Positions 45,003 through 57,435 of a stretch of DNA of 64,000 bases are shown here, in pieces. A program made the position numbers and the translations under genes. Position 1 is the first letter of the stretch, and each line of letters begins with the position of its first letter. Under the pieces are notes generated by a model that ran no database searches, was not told where the DNA came from, and worked only from the letters and a program-made list of their open reading frames with translations. The stretch is from Cryptomeria japonica (lineage: Eukaryota > Streptophyta > Pinopsida > Cupressales > Cupressaceae), in the NCBI RefSeq assembly GCF_030272615.1, contig NC_081409.1, positions 208,119,190 to 208,183,189 on the forward strand, given 5' to 3'.

Positions 45003-45318
45003 TCTATTAGTCTAGTAGACATATGATTCAACTCTAAAAAAGGAAAGAAATTAGTCCCATTAAAAAGAATCCATTAATGATTTATCTCAACCCCATAAGA
45101 ACGTCTTCTTTAGAAGGTATTAATACTAAATATTAAATCACTCCAAAGAATGGTCATATCCTCTCCCCAAAAAGTCACAATTAAATGATTAAATGAAGTA
45201 TTATCATCATCTTCTTGAGTCATCTACTAAAAAAATATACTGTACCTATATGATCAAAGAAAATAGGATCAAAATAAAAAATGATAACTAGATGTTGAAG
45301 CAACATATGAACTTGAAG

Positions 45319-46499
45319 GATTAAGAAATGGAGAGCGAGAACGACAGTGGCAATGAGTTGGGGGCTAGGGTTTCAGAGGGGGTGAGTGATAATAAGGATG
45401 CAGATGAAGCAGAGAATGCAGAGGTTGTAGACGACAATGTTTATTGTTTATGAGATCTTTGTGTATACCCCTGGGGTGTTATTTCAGAGAAAGGTTAAGG
45501 GAGCCTTTTTAAAACCCTTGTTTTCTCGGTTGATTGGGACAGGTCTTTCATGTTCTTATCTCTTGATTCCCAGGCCTCTTTTCGATGGGGTTTTTTCTTC
45601 CCCTATTTGTCCTGGTTCCAAGGCTTTGTTTGTTGTGCTTTTTTTTTCTGCATCTTGGGGTTACTCAAGTTGTTCCTTTTGAGGTGGTCCCATTGTATAT
45701 GGAGGGGGAGATGGGTGTGGTTGGAGGTGACCTGTCTCCTATTGAGGTGGAGCTAGATGCTACTACTTTTTCCTAGAAGTATTGTTGGGGGGCGGATGAT
45801 CCGCAGGTGTTGGGTTGCAAAGGTTTTGTTGAAGGCATGGTTGTTGTCCTCTTTTAGTTAGGTTGTGGGAGCCTTATAAATCCCACTCTTATGGTTGAGG
45901 GAGCATGGAAAAACCCTACTTTTTTAGGTTGTGGGAGTCTTGTAAAAACCACTATCATGGTTGAGGGAGCCTGGAAAAACCCTACTTTTTTAGGTTGTGG
46001 GGGCCTTGTAAAACCCACTATCATGATTGAGGAAGCCTGAAAAAACCCTATGCATCTTGTTCTTGTCAAGGGTCCAGTTTGTCCAGCCGTTGTTTTTGGT
46101 TAGGTCCAGGTTTAGTTTGTTGTGGCCTAGTGATGCTGTCACAGGTTAAGGGAGCCTAAGAAAACCCTTTTGTTGGTGAAGGGTGCCTGATAATCCCTCG
46201 ATCTATGGTTCCTGAGGTCTATTGCTTGTTGTTTTAATCTTCCTATTTTGGCTAGCTTGGTTTGAGGTTCTTATCTTGAGGTGTGGCTAGGGTTTGGTGT
46301 GTTGCTATTGCTAAGTCATTATGGTTATATCTTTTGTAGCTACATTCTGGGATCTGGATGCCCATAAGTCCAAAAGGTTCAGGTCCTTCCTAAAGCCTAT
46401 GGTTTGTTGCCAAGTTTTTTTGTCTATTCTTTGATGGTAGCTCTTTGACTGTAAAGGGTTTCAGGGCCCATTCAAAACCTTTTTATCCTAATAAAACAA
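45319..46499 (+). mobile_element. Short LINE-derived insertion with 14-bp target duplication
   Basis: ATATGAACTTGAAG occurs exactly at 45305-45318 and 46500-46513. The insert starts GATTAAGAA and has an ATG at 45328 opening a 41-codon frame (MESENDSGNELG..., stop at 45451) that resembles the start of a LINE ORF1. After that comes only 3'-UTR-like sequence: the end has TTTGACTGTAAAGGGTTTC, then GGGCCCATTCAAAACC and TAATAAAACAAA, like plant L1 tails. ORF2 is absent. A long variable-length duplication is the mark of LINE-type target-primed insertion. It needs LINE enzymes in trans. Confidence 0.85.
45860..46057 (+). repeat. 66-bp tandem repeat, three copies, in the LINE-derived insert
   Basis: Units start AGGTTGTGGGAG or a variant at 45860, 45926 and 45992. 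Each unit is itself two similar 33-bp halves, both with GGGAGCCT and an A-rich ACCC. Related single copies occur at about 45494 and 46146 (TTAAGGGAGCCT). Confidence 0.93.
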
Positions 46500-46513
46500 A
46501 TATGAACTTGAAG

Positions 46514-49500
46514 AATAATTTGGTCAATATATAAGATGAATATTATGATTGTGCTCCTAAAATGACACATCTAGACTTATGTGACAAAATTATGAAAAAA
46601 TCACTAAAATCTAGTCATCCAATAAATTCACAATACAAGACATAACTATAACAAAAATTGGATCATTCAAGGTGCATCTATTCCAAAAGAAATAAATTCA
46701 ACCAAATAAATAACTATATTCCACCTATGAAAAACTACCATGATACAATTATAAAATTTACCTCCAAGGAAACAAACTGTGATCCATAATGATTAGAAAC
46801 TACTATATTCAATCATCTTCATATAAAAGATATCCAAAACAAGAAATAAGAAAGTTTCATTCATGCATGTAACCTCCAAATGGTTTTAATGTAAGCACTC
46901 TTTAGATACATGATCTCTAGTATCCTACTAAAGTATCTCTCAAAAACAAAGAGGAAATTAGTATACTAATGTGAACACTCCATGGAATCAACCACATAAA
47001 TTATGTCACTTATCCAATAATATAGTAGATTTATATCAACATTAATGCTCTATCCAAATTCCTTGAATCAAAAGTGATTATATTGATCATTAATTCCATC
47101 ACCCCAAATAGAGCCATAACAAGATAATTGAAATATAATGTACATAAATATAGAATTTTTATATATCAAGTTCACTATATTTGAATTAGTAATAATTGTG
47201 TCTCTTTTCTCTAATTTATCAATTTATGTAGATTTTATCTCTAAGAAAAATCTTATCTACATCTATTTTTTCAACTAATAAAAAAGGAAGACTCCAAAAA
47301 TGACTTAAGTGTCCCATTTTATACAAAGTATAAAAGGAAGACTACATTTATTTTAGTAAAAATATCATCACTGAGAACTTACTTATCATAATTGGAAGTT
47401 AAACATTTGCATGAATCATTATCTAAAATCTCATTATTGCTCTCAACTAAAAAACCCATCATTGTATCTAATCTCAATATATCTACATTATTAACCTGGA
47501 CAATGCAAATATCATTATTCTTAGGTATTTCAAAAACTTTAATGCATAAAAAATAAAATTTTGGTAGAATTTAAAAGACTTTTACATCTTACCCTTAATA
47601 ATCAATACTTTCAAACCCTAATCTTTTGAAACATTTATATAAAAATGTGACATTATAATCCTTGAACATCTTATTGAAATATTGATATTATCCTAATTTT
47701 CTTTTAAGTTCTCTTTGATCATAAAATTATTAAAATAAAATTCAATTTTTTTTTTTCCTAAGTTACAAAATAAAAAATACTACATTTCCACTCAAATAAT
47801 TTATATGGTCAATATCCCAATTATATCCTATTATAGTGTAGCATTACCATTATCTAAAATAGTCCAAGATAAAATGATAAGCAAAATAGATTGTGTCATC
47901 ATCTATTTTGTTAACATCTTTAAATGACTACCACCTTTAGTTGAATGATAGATTTAAATAGTATTTGTAATGTGGAAGAATGCGTAAGTAATTGCCTCTA
48001 GTTCTTGTATATCCAATAAAAACATTTTGAGGATTTTTTAATCTTTAATTTTTCCCAAGTTTTTTATTAGAATAATTGTTGCCATTTTCTTTCCTTTTTC
48101 TTTCTCCCTCCTTATTATTTTCTATTGATTTGATCACCTTTCTCTTCTCATGGGCTTCCTCTTGAAAATTATCATTGACACAATCAAGGATGACCTTATA
48201 TCTTTTTGAATAACCAACAAAAATATCCTGATAAATTTCACTTGAGCCTTCTAGGTCTAACATTTCTATTTAAAAATGAGCATTAAGGTTTGTTCCAAGT
48301 ACATCAACTTAATTTTTTATTTTATTTTACTTAAACCCAATCCTTGAGAATCTTTATTATTATAAATACCATTGTTAGAAGTTAAGACATTATCAATCCC
48401 TTTGAAAGGGGTAAACAATAATGTATTCTTCTTCCATTTGTATATTATCAACAGTTATTGGTGTCACATCAATCATATCATCTTTGTTTAACATTTCAAT
48501 GTCACCAAAACATGAAACACATTCTCTATGTGAATTCCATGTTCTATTACATCTCTAAAATTAATGTTTCTAGCAATAAATCACTGAATGAAAGTTTAAT
48601 CTCCTAATTTTTTATATTTACTATATTTTTTATAATTTCATTTAACCTTACGTATAAACAACTACTTAAAATCCCTAGCATTTCAACCCCACTAAAAATG
48701 CAAAGACCTAGGAGAAAAGGCAATATGATTATGAATATGCACAATGAGATTCAAAGATAGAATAATTGTACCATTTAGGTGAGGTAACGTAGCTCTTATA
48801 TATTTAAATTTCAAAAAATTACTAATATGTCCATTTATTTGCGGAATAAAAACTTTTTAATAACAAACCACCGAGGAGAAAATATGACAAGAACTTCCTT
48901 TTAGTGAATAATCAAAGAACCAAGAAACAATCTTAAAATATATTTTCCAATATTCTATTACTACCTATTAAGATCCCTCATTTGCAAATCATGATTCTTG
49001 AAAAAGACAACAAACAAGCATCTCTAAATCATTTTGTAAAATGGCTTATTAATTATTATTTGCTACCAAACATTTAAAATCCATTCATCAAAAAACTTCC
49101 TCAATGAAATAGCGTCTTTATCTAGGAAAGAAAAAAAAATACCAACATTTTTTAAATCTAGATTCCTCATTCTTAATAGGTTCCACCATTTCAAGATTGA
49201 AAATAATGTGCAAAATTCATAGGCAAGAGGGGGCCTTACCACCTTTTCCTTTTGTAGGTTGTTCAATGGTGATGTTTCCATATTCTCTAGAATTAACACA
49301 AATCCTAGATTCAAATTATTTGGAGCCCTTTTTGCACTATCCACTCTTAACACATCCCTATAAGACATTTTTTATATGTCCACTCATTTCTTAATTTATT
49401 CAACTTTATCTCCAACAATTTCCATAGACATCCATTAATGCATAAACTATTTGACAAGCCACAAAAATTATGAAAGTACATTATCATTTAGGGGTAAACA

Positions 49501-50679
49501 AAAGTTATAACCAACCTTGACTTAAGGAAAAGGAGAAACAAGGAGAGAATGGCCACAAATTTTTGAAAATGAAGTTAAAAAATGATGACAACATTAACAT
49601 CAATTAACATCAAAACCACACAAAATATAAATAAACTATAAAATAAAGAGAAATATAATAAAGTGTAACCAAGTGTTACAAAGAATATTAATCAAATTCA
49701 ATTCTAATAGAAATGAAGATTAAAATGTCAATAATGGAGAACAAATGTATGTATTTTTCACCAACCCCAAAGACCTAATGAAATAGAGTCTAGAGAGAAA
49801 TTAAACCTAGGAAATATTTGTAAAGTGCATTTAAAAAAAAAATTATTATTTTTTATATCATGATGGTGAAAGCTATAAGGTCAGACCTTTAAGAGACCAA
49901 AGAAGACAATTTTTAAAATATAAAATTTAAACACATAAAATGATGGTCAATTTTTTTAATCATTCGGCTTTGAAATATATAACCCTTTTACATGATATGA
50001 TTTCCTTTTAACTCTAAACTAACTACCACCTTATGAAGATAACTCCAAAATGTATGAATTTTCCAATTTCGATTTGAATTGATCATATAAAGGTTCTAAT
50101 ATCTTGTTTTAGTGCTTAAAAAAAGAAAGATCATAAAAGGATGGAATTATGTTAGTATAGATTATGGTTACTTAAGTGATCAAAGAAGTCATTATCATTA
50201 AAAAAAAATTGCAGATAAAATTAGTTTAGTGAAATAATTTAGATTCAAATCAATGGATTTTTAATAGATAATGCAATAGAAAAAAGGTTTTGAGATTCAA
50301 ATTTTGAGTTCTTTAGAAGATTTATCAAACTTCAACAAGAAAAAAAGGAAAGCATCGTCATATTCAAATCATCTAGAGTTACTTTCTCTAAAAGTATGTT
50401 TAGTTTACATTAAAAATATCTTGTTGCCATTTATTAAGAGAAGCGAATAAATTCTAAGTTTTCTATTATAGTTAGATCCTATGCTATTTTTTTCACTATC
50501 TTTAACTTATTATTAGCTATTGCTATATTGAATATATCTTGTCATATATATATATATATATTTTGAAGGATAATTTAGAGTCATTTGAATCATTAGTTTA
50601 GCTAGTAGCCACATATCTTACTTTTAGAATTAGTAGATAAGATTGTTTATAATAAAATGTGTAACTCATGCAAGTAGTT
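46514..50679. other. AT-rich interval, no firm gene
   Basis: No domain could be supported. A minus-strand frame at 49368-49063 (101 codons) includes NVGIFFSFLDKDAISLRKFF, which loosely recalls the DUF4283 part of LINE ORF1, and one at 48263-48045 is Lys-rich and low in complexity. Both are treated as unproven. Confidence 0.35.
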
Positions 50680-51100
50680 AATAGATAGAGTTAAAGTTTA
50701 GTTCAATTTATTTAAATTTTCATTTATGATTTTTTAAATAGTATAAATAAGTATCATTTTGTGCTTATATTTTTAATGATAATTCTCAAGCCTAGTTAGC
50801 CCACTTCACCACTATCTTCTTAACCTCTTCCTAAATATATTCTTAACCACTTACAATGTTGGTCATTTTAAAATTGTTCCTTGATCTTCTCCTTCAATAA
50901 ATAGAGTCAAAGTTCAGTTGACTTCATTTATTTTCATGTATCCTTTTTAAAAAGTATAAATAAGTGTCATTTTGCACTTAAATTCTTAATGATAATTCTC
51001 AAGCCTAGTTGACCCACTTCATAGCTATCTTCTGAACCACTTCTAATGTTGGACATCCCACTTTTGCTCCTTAACCTTCTCATGCATTTGGAATGTATGT
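50680..51100. repeat. Tandem duplication of about 210-216 bp
   Basis: ATAGATAGAGTTAAAGTT (50681) matches ATAAATAGAGTCAAAGTT (50897), and AATGATAATTCTCAAGCC near 50777 recurs at about 50987. Two diverged copies. Confidence 0.85.
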
Positions 51101-51269
51101 TAGAAAGAAACAAATGGATCTCCAAGCAATTGTCTTTGACTCTTAAAGAAGTATCCATGTCGAAGAAGAGTCTTCTCTTCTTGGGATAGCCAAATTTTGA
51201 AGAATTGAAGTCTTCTCAAACCACCTCCTTCTTAGGGATATCTTCATTTGTTTGGTAAGGTTAACAAAA

Positions 51270-51660
51270 ATGAAGTGAAATGGTTGCCTCCCCCTTAAGA
51301 CATGTACAAATTAAAATTTGGTGAAGCTTCCCAAGCCAACCCTGGTAAATCAAGTGTAGGTGTCACCATTAGAGATCATAAAAACAACTTTATTTTTGCA
51401 GCTTTCAAAATCCTCCCAGTTGTATCCAATAATGTGGAAGTTTAATACTCTCCTCATGGGTTAAACCTCGCTTAAAAAAAAAATCAAGAATCTCCAAGTA
51501 AAAGGAGATTATATGATGATGGTAAACACCCTCTCTAATTTATCTTCCTCCGACCTGAAATTGAAGTATCTTCTCAATCATATTAAAACACTCCTTCAAA
51601 GATTAGAATGTTATGAAATTCAACATTTCTACAAAGGCCCTAACTGATAAAGCTATAGAT
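51270..51660 (+). pseudogene. LINE RNase H remnant
   Basis: The + strand reads KWLPPP, a stop, then KLKFGEASQANPGKSSVG and VTIRDHKNNFIFAAFKILP, VVSNNVEV and HGLNLA. This matches the RNase H of plant L1 elements (LNFDGAS-GNPG-SG-G-IIRD). A shifted frame continues KNLQVKGDYMMMVNTL and LNHIKTLLQRLECYEIQHF. The catalytic Asp of FDGAS is replaced (FGEAS). The RT upstream is missing, and nothing from 51660 is recognisable except 3'-UTR-like sequence. It is a separate insertion from the LINE at 59540. Confidence 0.8.
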
Positions 51661-53029
51661 GAAGAAATTTTGTGTACAATGAATTTTCAATTTCAGATCT
51701 AATTCATATCTTCTCTTTTTCCAAATAATCTACATTCTTGTGAAAACTCTACTTCTATTGATGGAGAAGTTGGCTTGATGTCAATTTTTTACTTTGTGGT
51801 TGTTCATTGCTTTGTTGGCTTACACTATGCAAAATCACCTTGTGCTCTCCTTTAAATCTTCTATGAGGGACTTTTTGTCTAGACAATTGATGTTTTCTCT
51901 TTCATGTGTGTGGGGCTAAGTAATTCCTTACATATGGATCCAAGCATATGACATGGTGGCATTAAGCTATGTGTATACAAACTTTGACGGCGACGTCCAT
52001 TCAATTAGATATTTAGTATATCGTATGAAAAAGATACTTAACTTTGAGAGATGTTTTATATGATGCGCTAAATATATGACTGAATAACCACAGTAACTTT
52101 GACGACATAATGACACTAAATGGAATGGTTTAGCTGCCTCTCTCCCGCTTGTAGGATCCCTTGAGATGGCATGTTCCTTGTCAACAATTATTGCTGATGA
52201 GACGACAAGCATCTCATTTTATATCTAACAATTTGTTTGCATTGTGCAGTAACAGGTAGCTGGCGAAAATGTACTTTGGCCTGGCACAAAATGAACTGCT
52301 TGTAACCTCCCCTCCCACATTTTGGAGGGCGATTCATCTCGTGGGATATATTGCTTGTTCTACCCTTTTAAATGCAATGTGACCTCACATGCCCGTGCAT
52401 TCATTTCGTTTGGCTTTTTTAAGGGCTATTCTCCCTGTCATTAGCTTTGGTGTTTTCTATTCATCTGGGCAATTATGGAGTCTCATTTTCAATATGTATG
52501 TGTACTTACATTATTCAATTTCTATTTTTACCTAAATATTTTAAGTGTGTACTGATACGCTTCCCTTAGTTATAGGGATCTTTTTATTTATGAAGTCTTT
52601 ATTTCTAGCTAAATATTTATAGCAAAGTTACCTATAACAGTTACTGGTTTATTTTTGCTATTTTTTAGAATTTTTTTGGTTGTTAAACTATCTTATATTT
52701 TAGATTTAATAAATAATAGAGAGGTTTTAATTTTGTTTGTTTGTTTATATTGTATACTCCAAATCAGTCTAGAATAAGATTGTGAATAATGAGAACATAT
52801 CATGCAAAATAGGTTAGTTCTTGTTACGCCAAAGGCGTATTATATTCACATATGGATGCATAAACATCCGTTAATAAAAACTAGAAGCATTTAATTTGAC
52901 GTGTTTGTGACACTTAAATGCATGAAAAGGAAAAAAAAAAATTATTATGATTATTTTTAATTTAATTTAATTTATTTTCTCCTCACATGCACTCAATTAA
53001 CTATTTTTTAATTATTTAATGGTAATTAT
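51661..53029. other. Interval with no gene recognised
   Basis: 51960-52480 looks less AT-rich than its surroundings and contains no recognised repeat; a TTTTAAATGCAATG lies near 52370. A minus-strand ORF at 52212-51967 (81 codons) has no domain. Confidence 0.35.
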
Positions 53030-53580
53030 GTCTTCGCTTCCACCTCTCAACTACCACTCACTTTAAGTTTACTTGATCAATCAATTTGTCAATCTCCACC
53101 ATGTGATCAGTTAACTTCATAATTATCTCAATCTAATATTATTAATTATGGGAGATTGAAAGTGTCCCTACATAAAGTCCACATTTTTCTCAACAATAAG
53201 GATAAGAAGGGATATATAATAAAAATTTAATAATAATAATTTGGTAATATAAAAAAATATTAAAACATAATAATATAATCATATCTTAATAATAATTTCA
53301 TATTAATTGTTTCCATCTCTCAACTACTACTCACTTTGAGTTTTACTGATCAATCAATTTGTCTCTCTCCACCATGCAATCAGTTAACTTCATAATTGTC
53401 GAGCAATCTGATATTATTAATTATAGGGGATTGAAAGTGTCTTTACATAAAGTCCACTTTTTTCTCAACAATAAGGATAAGAAGGAATATAAAATAAAAA
53501 TATAATAATAATAATATATTAAAACATAATTTAATATAATTATTTCTTAATAATAATTTAATATTAATTACAATATCATA
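53030..53580. repeat. Tandem duplication of about 273 bp
   Basis: CTCTCAACTACCACTCAC at 53044 recurs as CTCTCAACTACTACTCAC at 53317, followed in both by GATCAATCAATTTGTC, CAGTTAACTTCATAATT, AAAGTCCAC and CTCAACAATAAGGATAAG. Confidence 0.9.
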
Positions 53581-54487
53581 ATTTAATATTAATTACAACG
53601 TAATAATATAATAACTTTTTTAAGTGGAATAAAGAACAAATATGGTATATCTTTTGGCATACTTTACCTATATTCCTCTAAATATAGATATGCTAGTTTT
53701 ATTGAGAGTTACTACTTCTAATTCAACGATAAATTTTACTCCAAATCTATTTGTGAATTAAAATGCTAATGTGATGGAAAAAAGAAGACACTTATTCTAG
53801 GACCAAATGGTTGGAAACTTAGAGGAGAAATTATGCTAGGGGATTAATAGTTGGATCTTCTGAAGAAGCTTCCAAATTGGCGACAATGTGAGCTTAGTGT
53901 TAAGGAGTATAAATATACTCACCATGTAGTCTAGAAATCACAACCCAAATCAAGAGAGTGTGGGTGGGCCACTTCAATGGCCTCTAGATATCATTTCAAG
54001 AGGAGATGAGTATGCTATTGATCCTAACCATTAAATAAGCTTACCAATACATCCTAAAGTAAAAATAAAACATGAACAAAATATAACAAAAAGTTCACGA
54101 GGAAGGGAGGGAATAACACTAGATAAGGTAGAACAAGTGATGGAAAATAAATAGCAAGGTTGAGGAGGAAGGAAGGAAAGTACTTCTCAATAATTTGGAA
54201 GTGGATGTGGTAGTGCAAGTCTAAAGAAGGGCCAAGAAGGATCTAAAAACCATGGAAGAGGATGTCATTGAACCTATTTTTAGTGTGTCTAATTAGGTTG
54301 TTAATCCATTGAATTGCATTAATTTGGATTTAAGGAAAGTAAAATTAAATAAGAGAGCAATCTTGGAGCTCAAGTTAACGAGGAGTAAGAGGGACAATCT
54401 AATAGAGCTGAATAAACTAAGCATGTAAATTCATTCATGATGATGAGATTGATTCCCATAAGAAATTAAAGAACCAACTTACAAAAA
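53581..54487. other. Interval before chromovirus protease
   Basis: Purine-rich in its second half, where chromovirus gag would be expected, but I could not read a gag motif or a zinc knuckle. Confidence 0.35.
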
Positions 54488-57435
54488 AAAGTGTCTATTC
54501 TATACTATGCGCAAATCAAAGGGAAAGTGTTACAAGGTGATCATTGATGACAAAATCATTGAAACATTTATTTCTTTGAAAATGGTGGACTAAATATGGA
54601 TAAAGGTTTTAGTTTTCCCTAATCCATACAAGGTGTCTTAGTTGTAGAAAGGACATAAGATTTTCATGGAGTAGTTCCTTGTAAGCCTTCACATTGGCTT
54701 ATATAGAGAGAAATTATTTGTACAACATCATGTCAATAAATGTATCTCATGTTTTACTAGAAAGGATGGAGCAATTTGATAGGAAATTCAAGCATGGTGG
54801 AAGGGAATACGTTTACTCTTTTATTATGGATGGAAGTGGTTTATCTTGAATCCTTTTATGAAAAAAGGAAGAATATGAAGTGGAGTCTACAATGAAGTTG
54901 ATCTCAAGAAAAGGGTTCAAGAAAACTTTCAAGACATAGGGAGTGGGATTTTCCTTTCTTCATAAAGACATAAAGGAATATTTGGTGTGACTAAAAGATT
55001 TTATGCATGAAGTAAATAGTATACATGATTATAAATAAAATCATCTCTAGTGAGTTGTCTAAACAGTTGCCACAACAAAGGAGTATCAATCATCAAATGG
55101 AGTTCACACTTGAAGAAACCTTACCAAATAAAGTTATTTACCTATTAATTGACATCAAATGAGATTGAAGAGATAAATTGACAAGTGTAAGAACTAATAC
55201 AAATATGGATGATAAGGAGAGTTTGATCTCATATGGTATTGATATCTCTAAACTTATTTGTGTTAACTAGAAATGTTGGTGCCCAAGAATGGATGAGATT
55301 GGAAGATGTGTGATAATTCTAGATCTGTCAACAAGATCATAATTTAGTATAATTTTCATTTTCAAGGATGGATGATTGGATTGATTGTTTGATTAGAGTG
55401 TGGTACTTTATCAAAATTAGTTTAAAAACCAAATATCATAAAATATGTATCAAAGAAGGAAACAAGTGGAAAACAACTTTCAAGATAATTAAGGGATTAT
55501 ATGAGTAGTTAGTTATTCCACTTGGGTATATTATGTTAGGGTAAGTTTTAAACTATCTTTATGTACGGAAGATGTATTTTATGATATGTAAAAGAATACT
55601 AGAAAGATAGTTTGTTAATTTTAATCTATTTTTTCCTAGACTACTTCCATTTCCTAAACAATATAGTAGAGCTAGGTTTTGAATAAATGAACAAGTTATA
55701 CTAGAGGAATATTATGTTGAAAAGATAAGAGAAGGGGTGAAAAAATCATCCTTGATTAAAGGACTATAGTCTATAAGAAGACTAGTGATGAGATGTTTAG
55801 ATAAAACTAGTTCTATATGGTGAACTAGAGGATCATAGTAGTATCCATCATAGTATGGTACTAAGCATACCAATGAAAACACGTCTACACACAAAGTTTG
55901 AGTCACAAATATATTAGAAATATTGTCTAGAATTAGTAACAAAGTTTTGCATTAGCATTTATCTAGTACATTAGAGGTTGTACAAGTGTAGTAGTGATCA
56001 TTGATTGCAAACGTTTTGGAATGTGCATGATGATTTGTAAGTATGTGTTAGGCTTGTAGATTCCCAATTTGATGTATCTATGGAAATATACTAGCTGTGA
56101 AATTATACCTTTGAAATAGGAAACAAATTGGGCTACTTGAGAGAATGTCTCAATCAAGCACTTTTTTGGTTTATTTCAATAACCAGATGCAAGAAGGAAA
56201 TATAAGTTTGTGATCCATGAATGTGGGTGTTTGTGGTGTGTGCAAGGTATTTTAGCTTCAAATAAAAACTAATGGGATGTCTAAAATTATTATGTGGGTT
56301 ATTTTAGTGAAGCCCAAATAAATAAAATTATTATTTGCCAAAATGTTATGGATTTTGAAATTTAGGGGAGTGTGATATTATAGGTTTTGGATAGTGGGTA
56401 ATGGTTGTGGAAGTTGCATATGCTATGGAGGAGAGTTATAGGAAGTTGGAAATTGAAGAAGAGAACTTGAATAAATTCAAGAGAGAAAGAGAACGGGAAA
56501 AAAAATAGAATTCATGTTGGAGAGGGAATTCACAAATATTGATACACGAAAGATATAAGAGATCCAAAATAACATATAAAAGTAGCATGCACAATAGCCA
56601 TTCAAAAACACAAGAATATCACGAAGAGAAAATATCAAGCATTACAAGATGATTCAATGTGTGTGGACACTATCACAATCATAGTTGTGACCAGGCCACT
56701 ACTATGATTGCATTAGTGTCAAGGTGGGTGCAAGTTTTTACGAAATCTAGGTGATTTTCAAGCATAGGTACTACATAAGGTTAGTCAATGTGCCATCTTG
56801 ACAATGGGCTTTTAGGCTAAGGAATTGGGTAAATGTACATTAAAAATATGCTATCAGAATGGACACTCAAATGATTACATGACATAGAGTAAATATTGTA
56901 ATGTGGAAATATTTAACTTACACTAATAAACTAAGTACACCCATGAATGAAGTGTTGAATCAATTCATTAGAAAACTCGTGATAGTATATTTTTCAATGC
57001 TAAAATTATTTTCAGCAACACCAAGGAGAAACTATGCATTTGTGTTAGGTTTTGTAGAGACTAAAGGATGAGAGTTTATTGATCAACTTAAAGAAGTGTG
57101 GGTTCATGAAGGAGCTAGTTCATTTGGGGTTTGTGATTTCCAAAGATGGAGTAAAGATGGATCTTGAAAAGGTAAAGGCTATTGTGGAACTTGAGAAATA
57201 CCTAATAGTTTATTTGAAGTTAGAAACTCTCATAAAATGATAAGTTTCTACTATAATCTCATCAATAACTTTCACGCTATCTATACACCAATCAAAAAAA
57301 CTATAAGAAATGACACGGAGTTAAAATAGTCACCTACCACTTCAAGAAGTTTTAAATTACTCAAATACAAGATAATAGAATAATACTAGCATTTCCTAAT
57401 TTTAACCTTACTCCAGATAAATTGCAAAGTCAATG
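54488..57435 (+). pseudogene. Chromovirus protease and RT, interrupted
   Basis: Same branch as the minus-strand chromovirus at 15235-21620. Protease region 54488-54855: KSKGKCYKVIIDDKIIETF, FPNPYKVS and, shifted, EQFDRKFKHGGREYVYSF. RT part 1, 55060-55540: SINHQMEFTLEETLPNKVIY, WKMCDNSRSVNKIII, KTKYHKICIKEGNKWKTTFK and GLYE, a stop, LVIPLG. Unrelated sequence then occupies about 55541-57045. RT part 2, 57050-57345: LINLKKCGFMKELVHLGFVI, SKDGVKMDLEKVKAI and SFYYNLINNF. LAFPNF at about 57390 begins the RNase H, which breaks off near 57435. The YxDD motif is lost in the gap. Confidence 0.85.
55541..57045. other. 1.5-kb insertion in chromovirus RT, identity unknown
   Basis: Separates two RT blocks that should be about 60-70 residues apart. 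A possible LTR start TGTTAGGG lies at 55534, but no matching end or target duplication was found. A stretch near 56400-56510 encodes a charged coiled-coil-like peptide (EESYRKLEIEEENLNKFK). No domain recognised. Confidence 0.45.

Noticed and set aside
45854-46069. Minus-strand 71-codon ORF with a 22-residue repeat
   Set aside because: The repetition follows from the 66-bp DNA repeat, which is a multiple of three; no sign of a real gene.
48045-48263. Minus-strand ORF with an FVGYS motif that recalls copia integrase C-termini
   Set aside because: The motif is too short, and no neighbouring copia block was found.
49063-49368. Minus-strand ORF faintly like DUF4283
   Set aside because: Similarity rests on one short hydrophobic stretch; no zinc knuckle follows.
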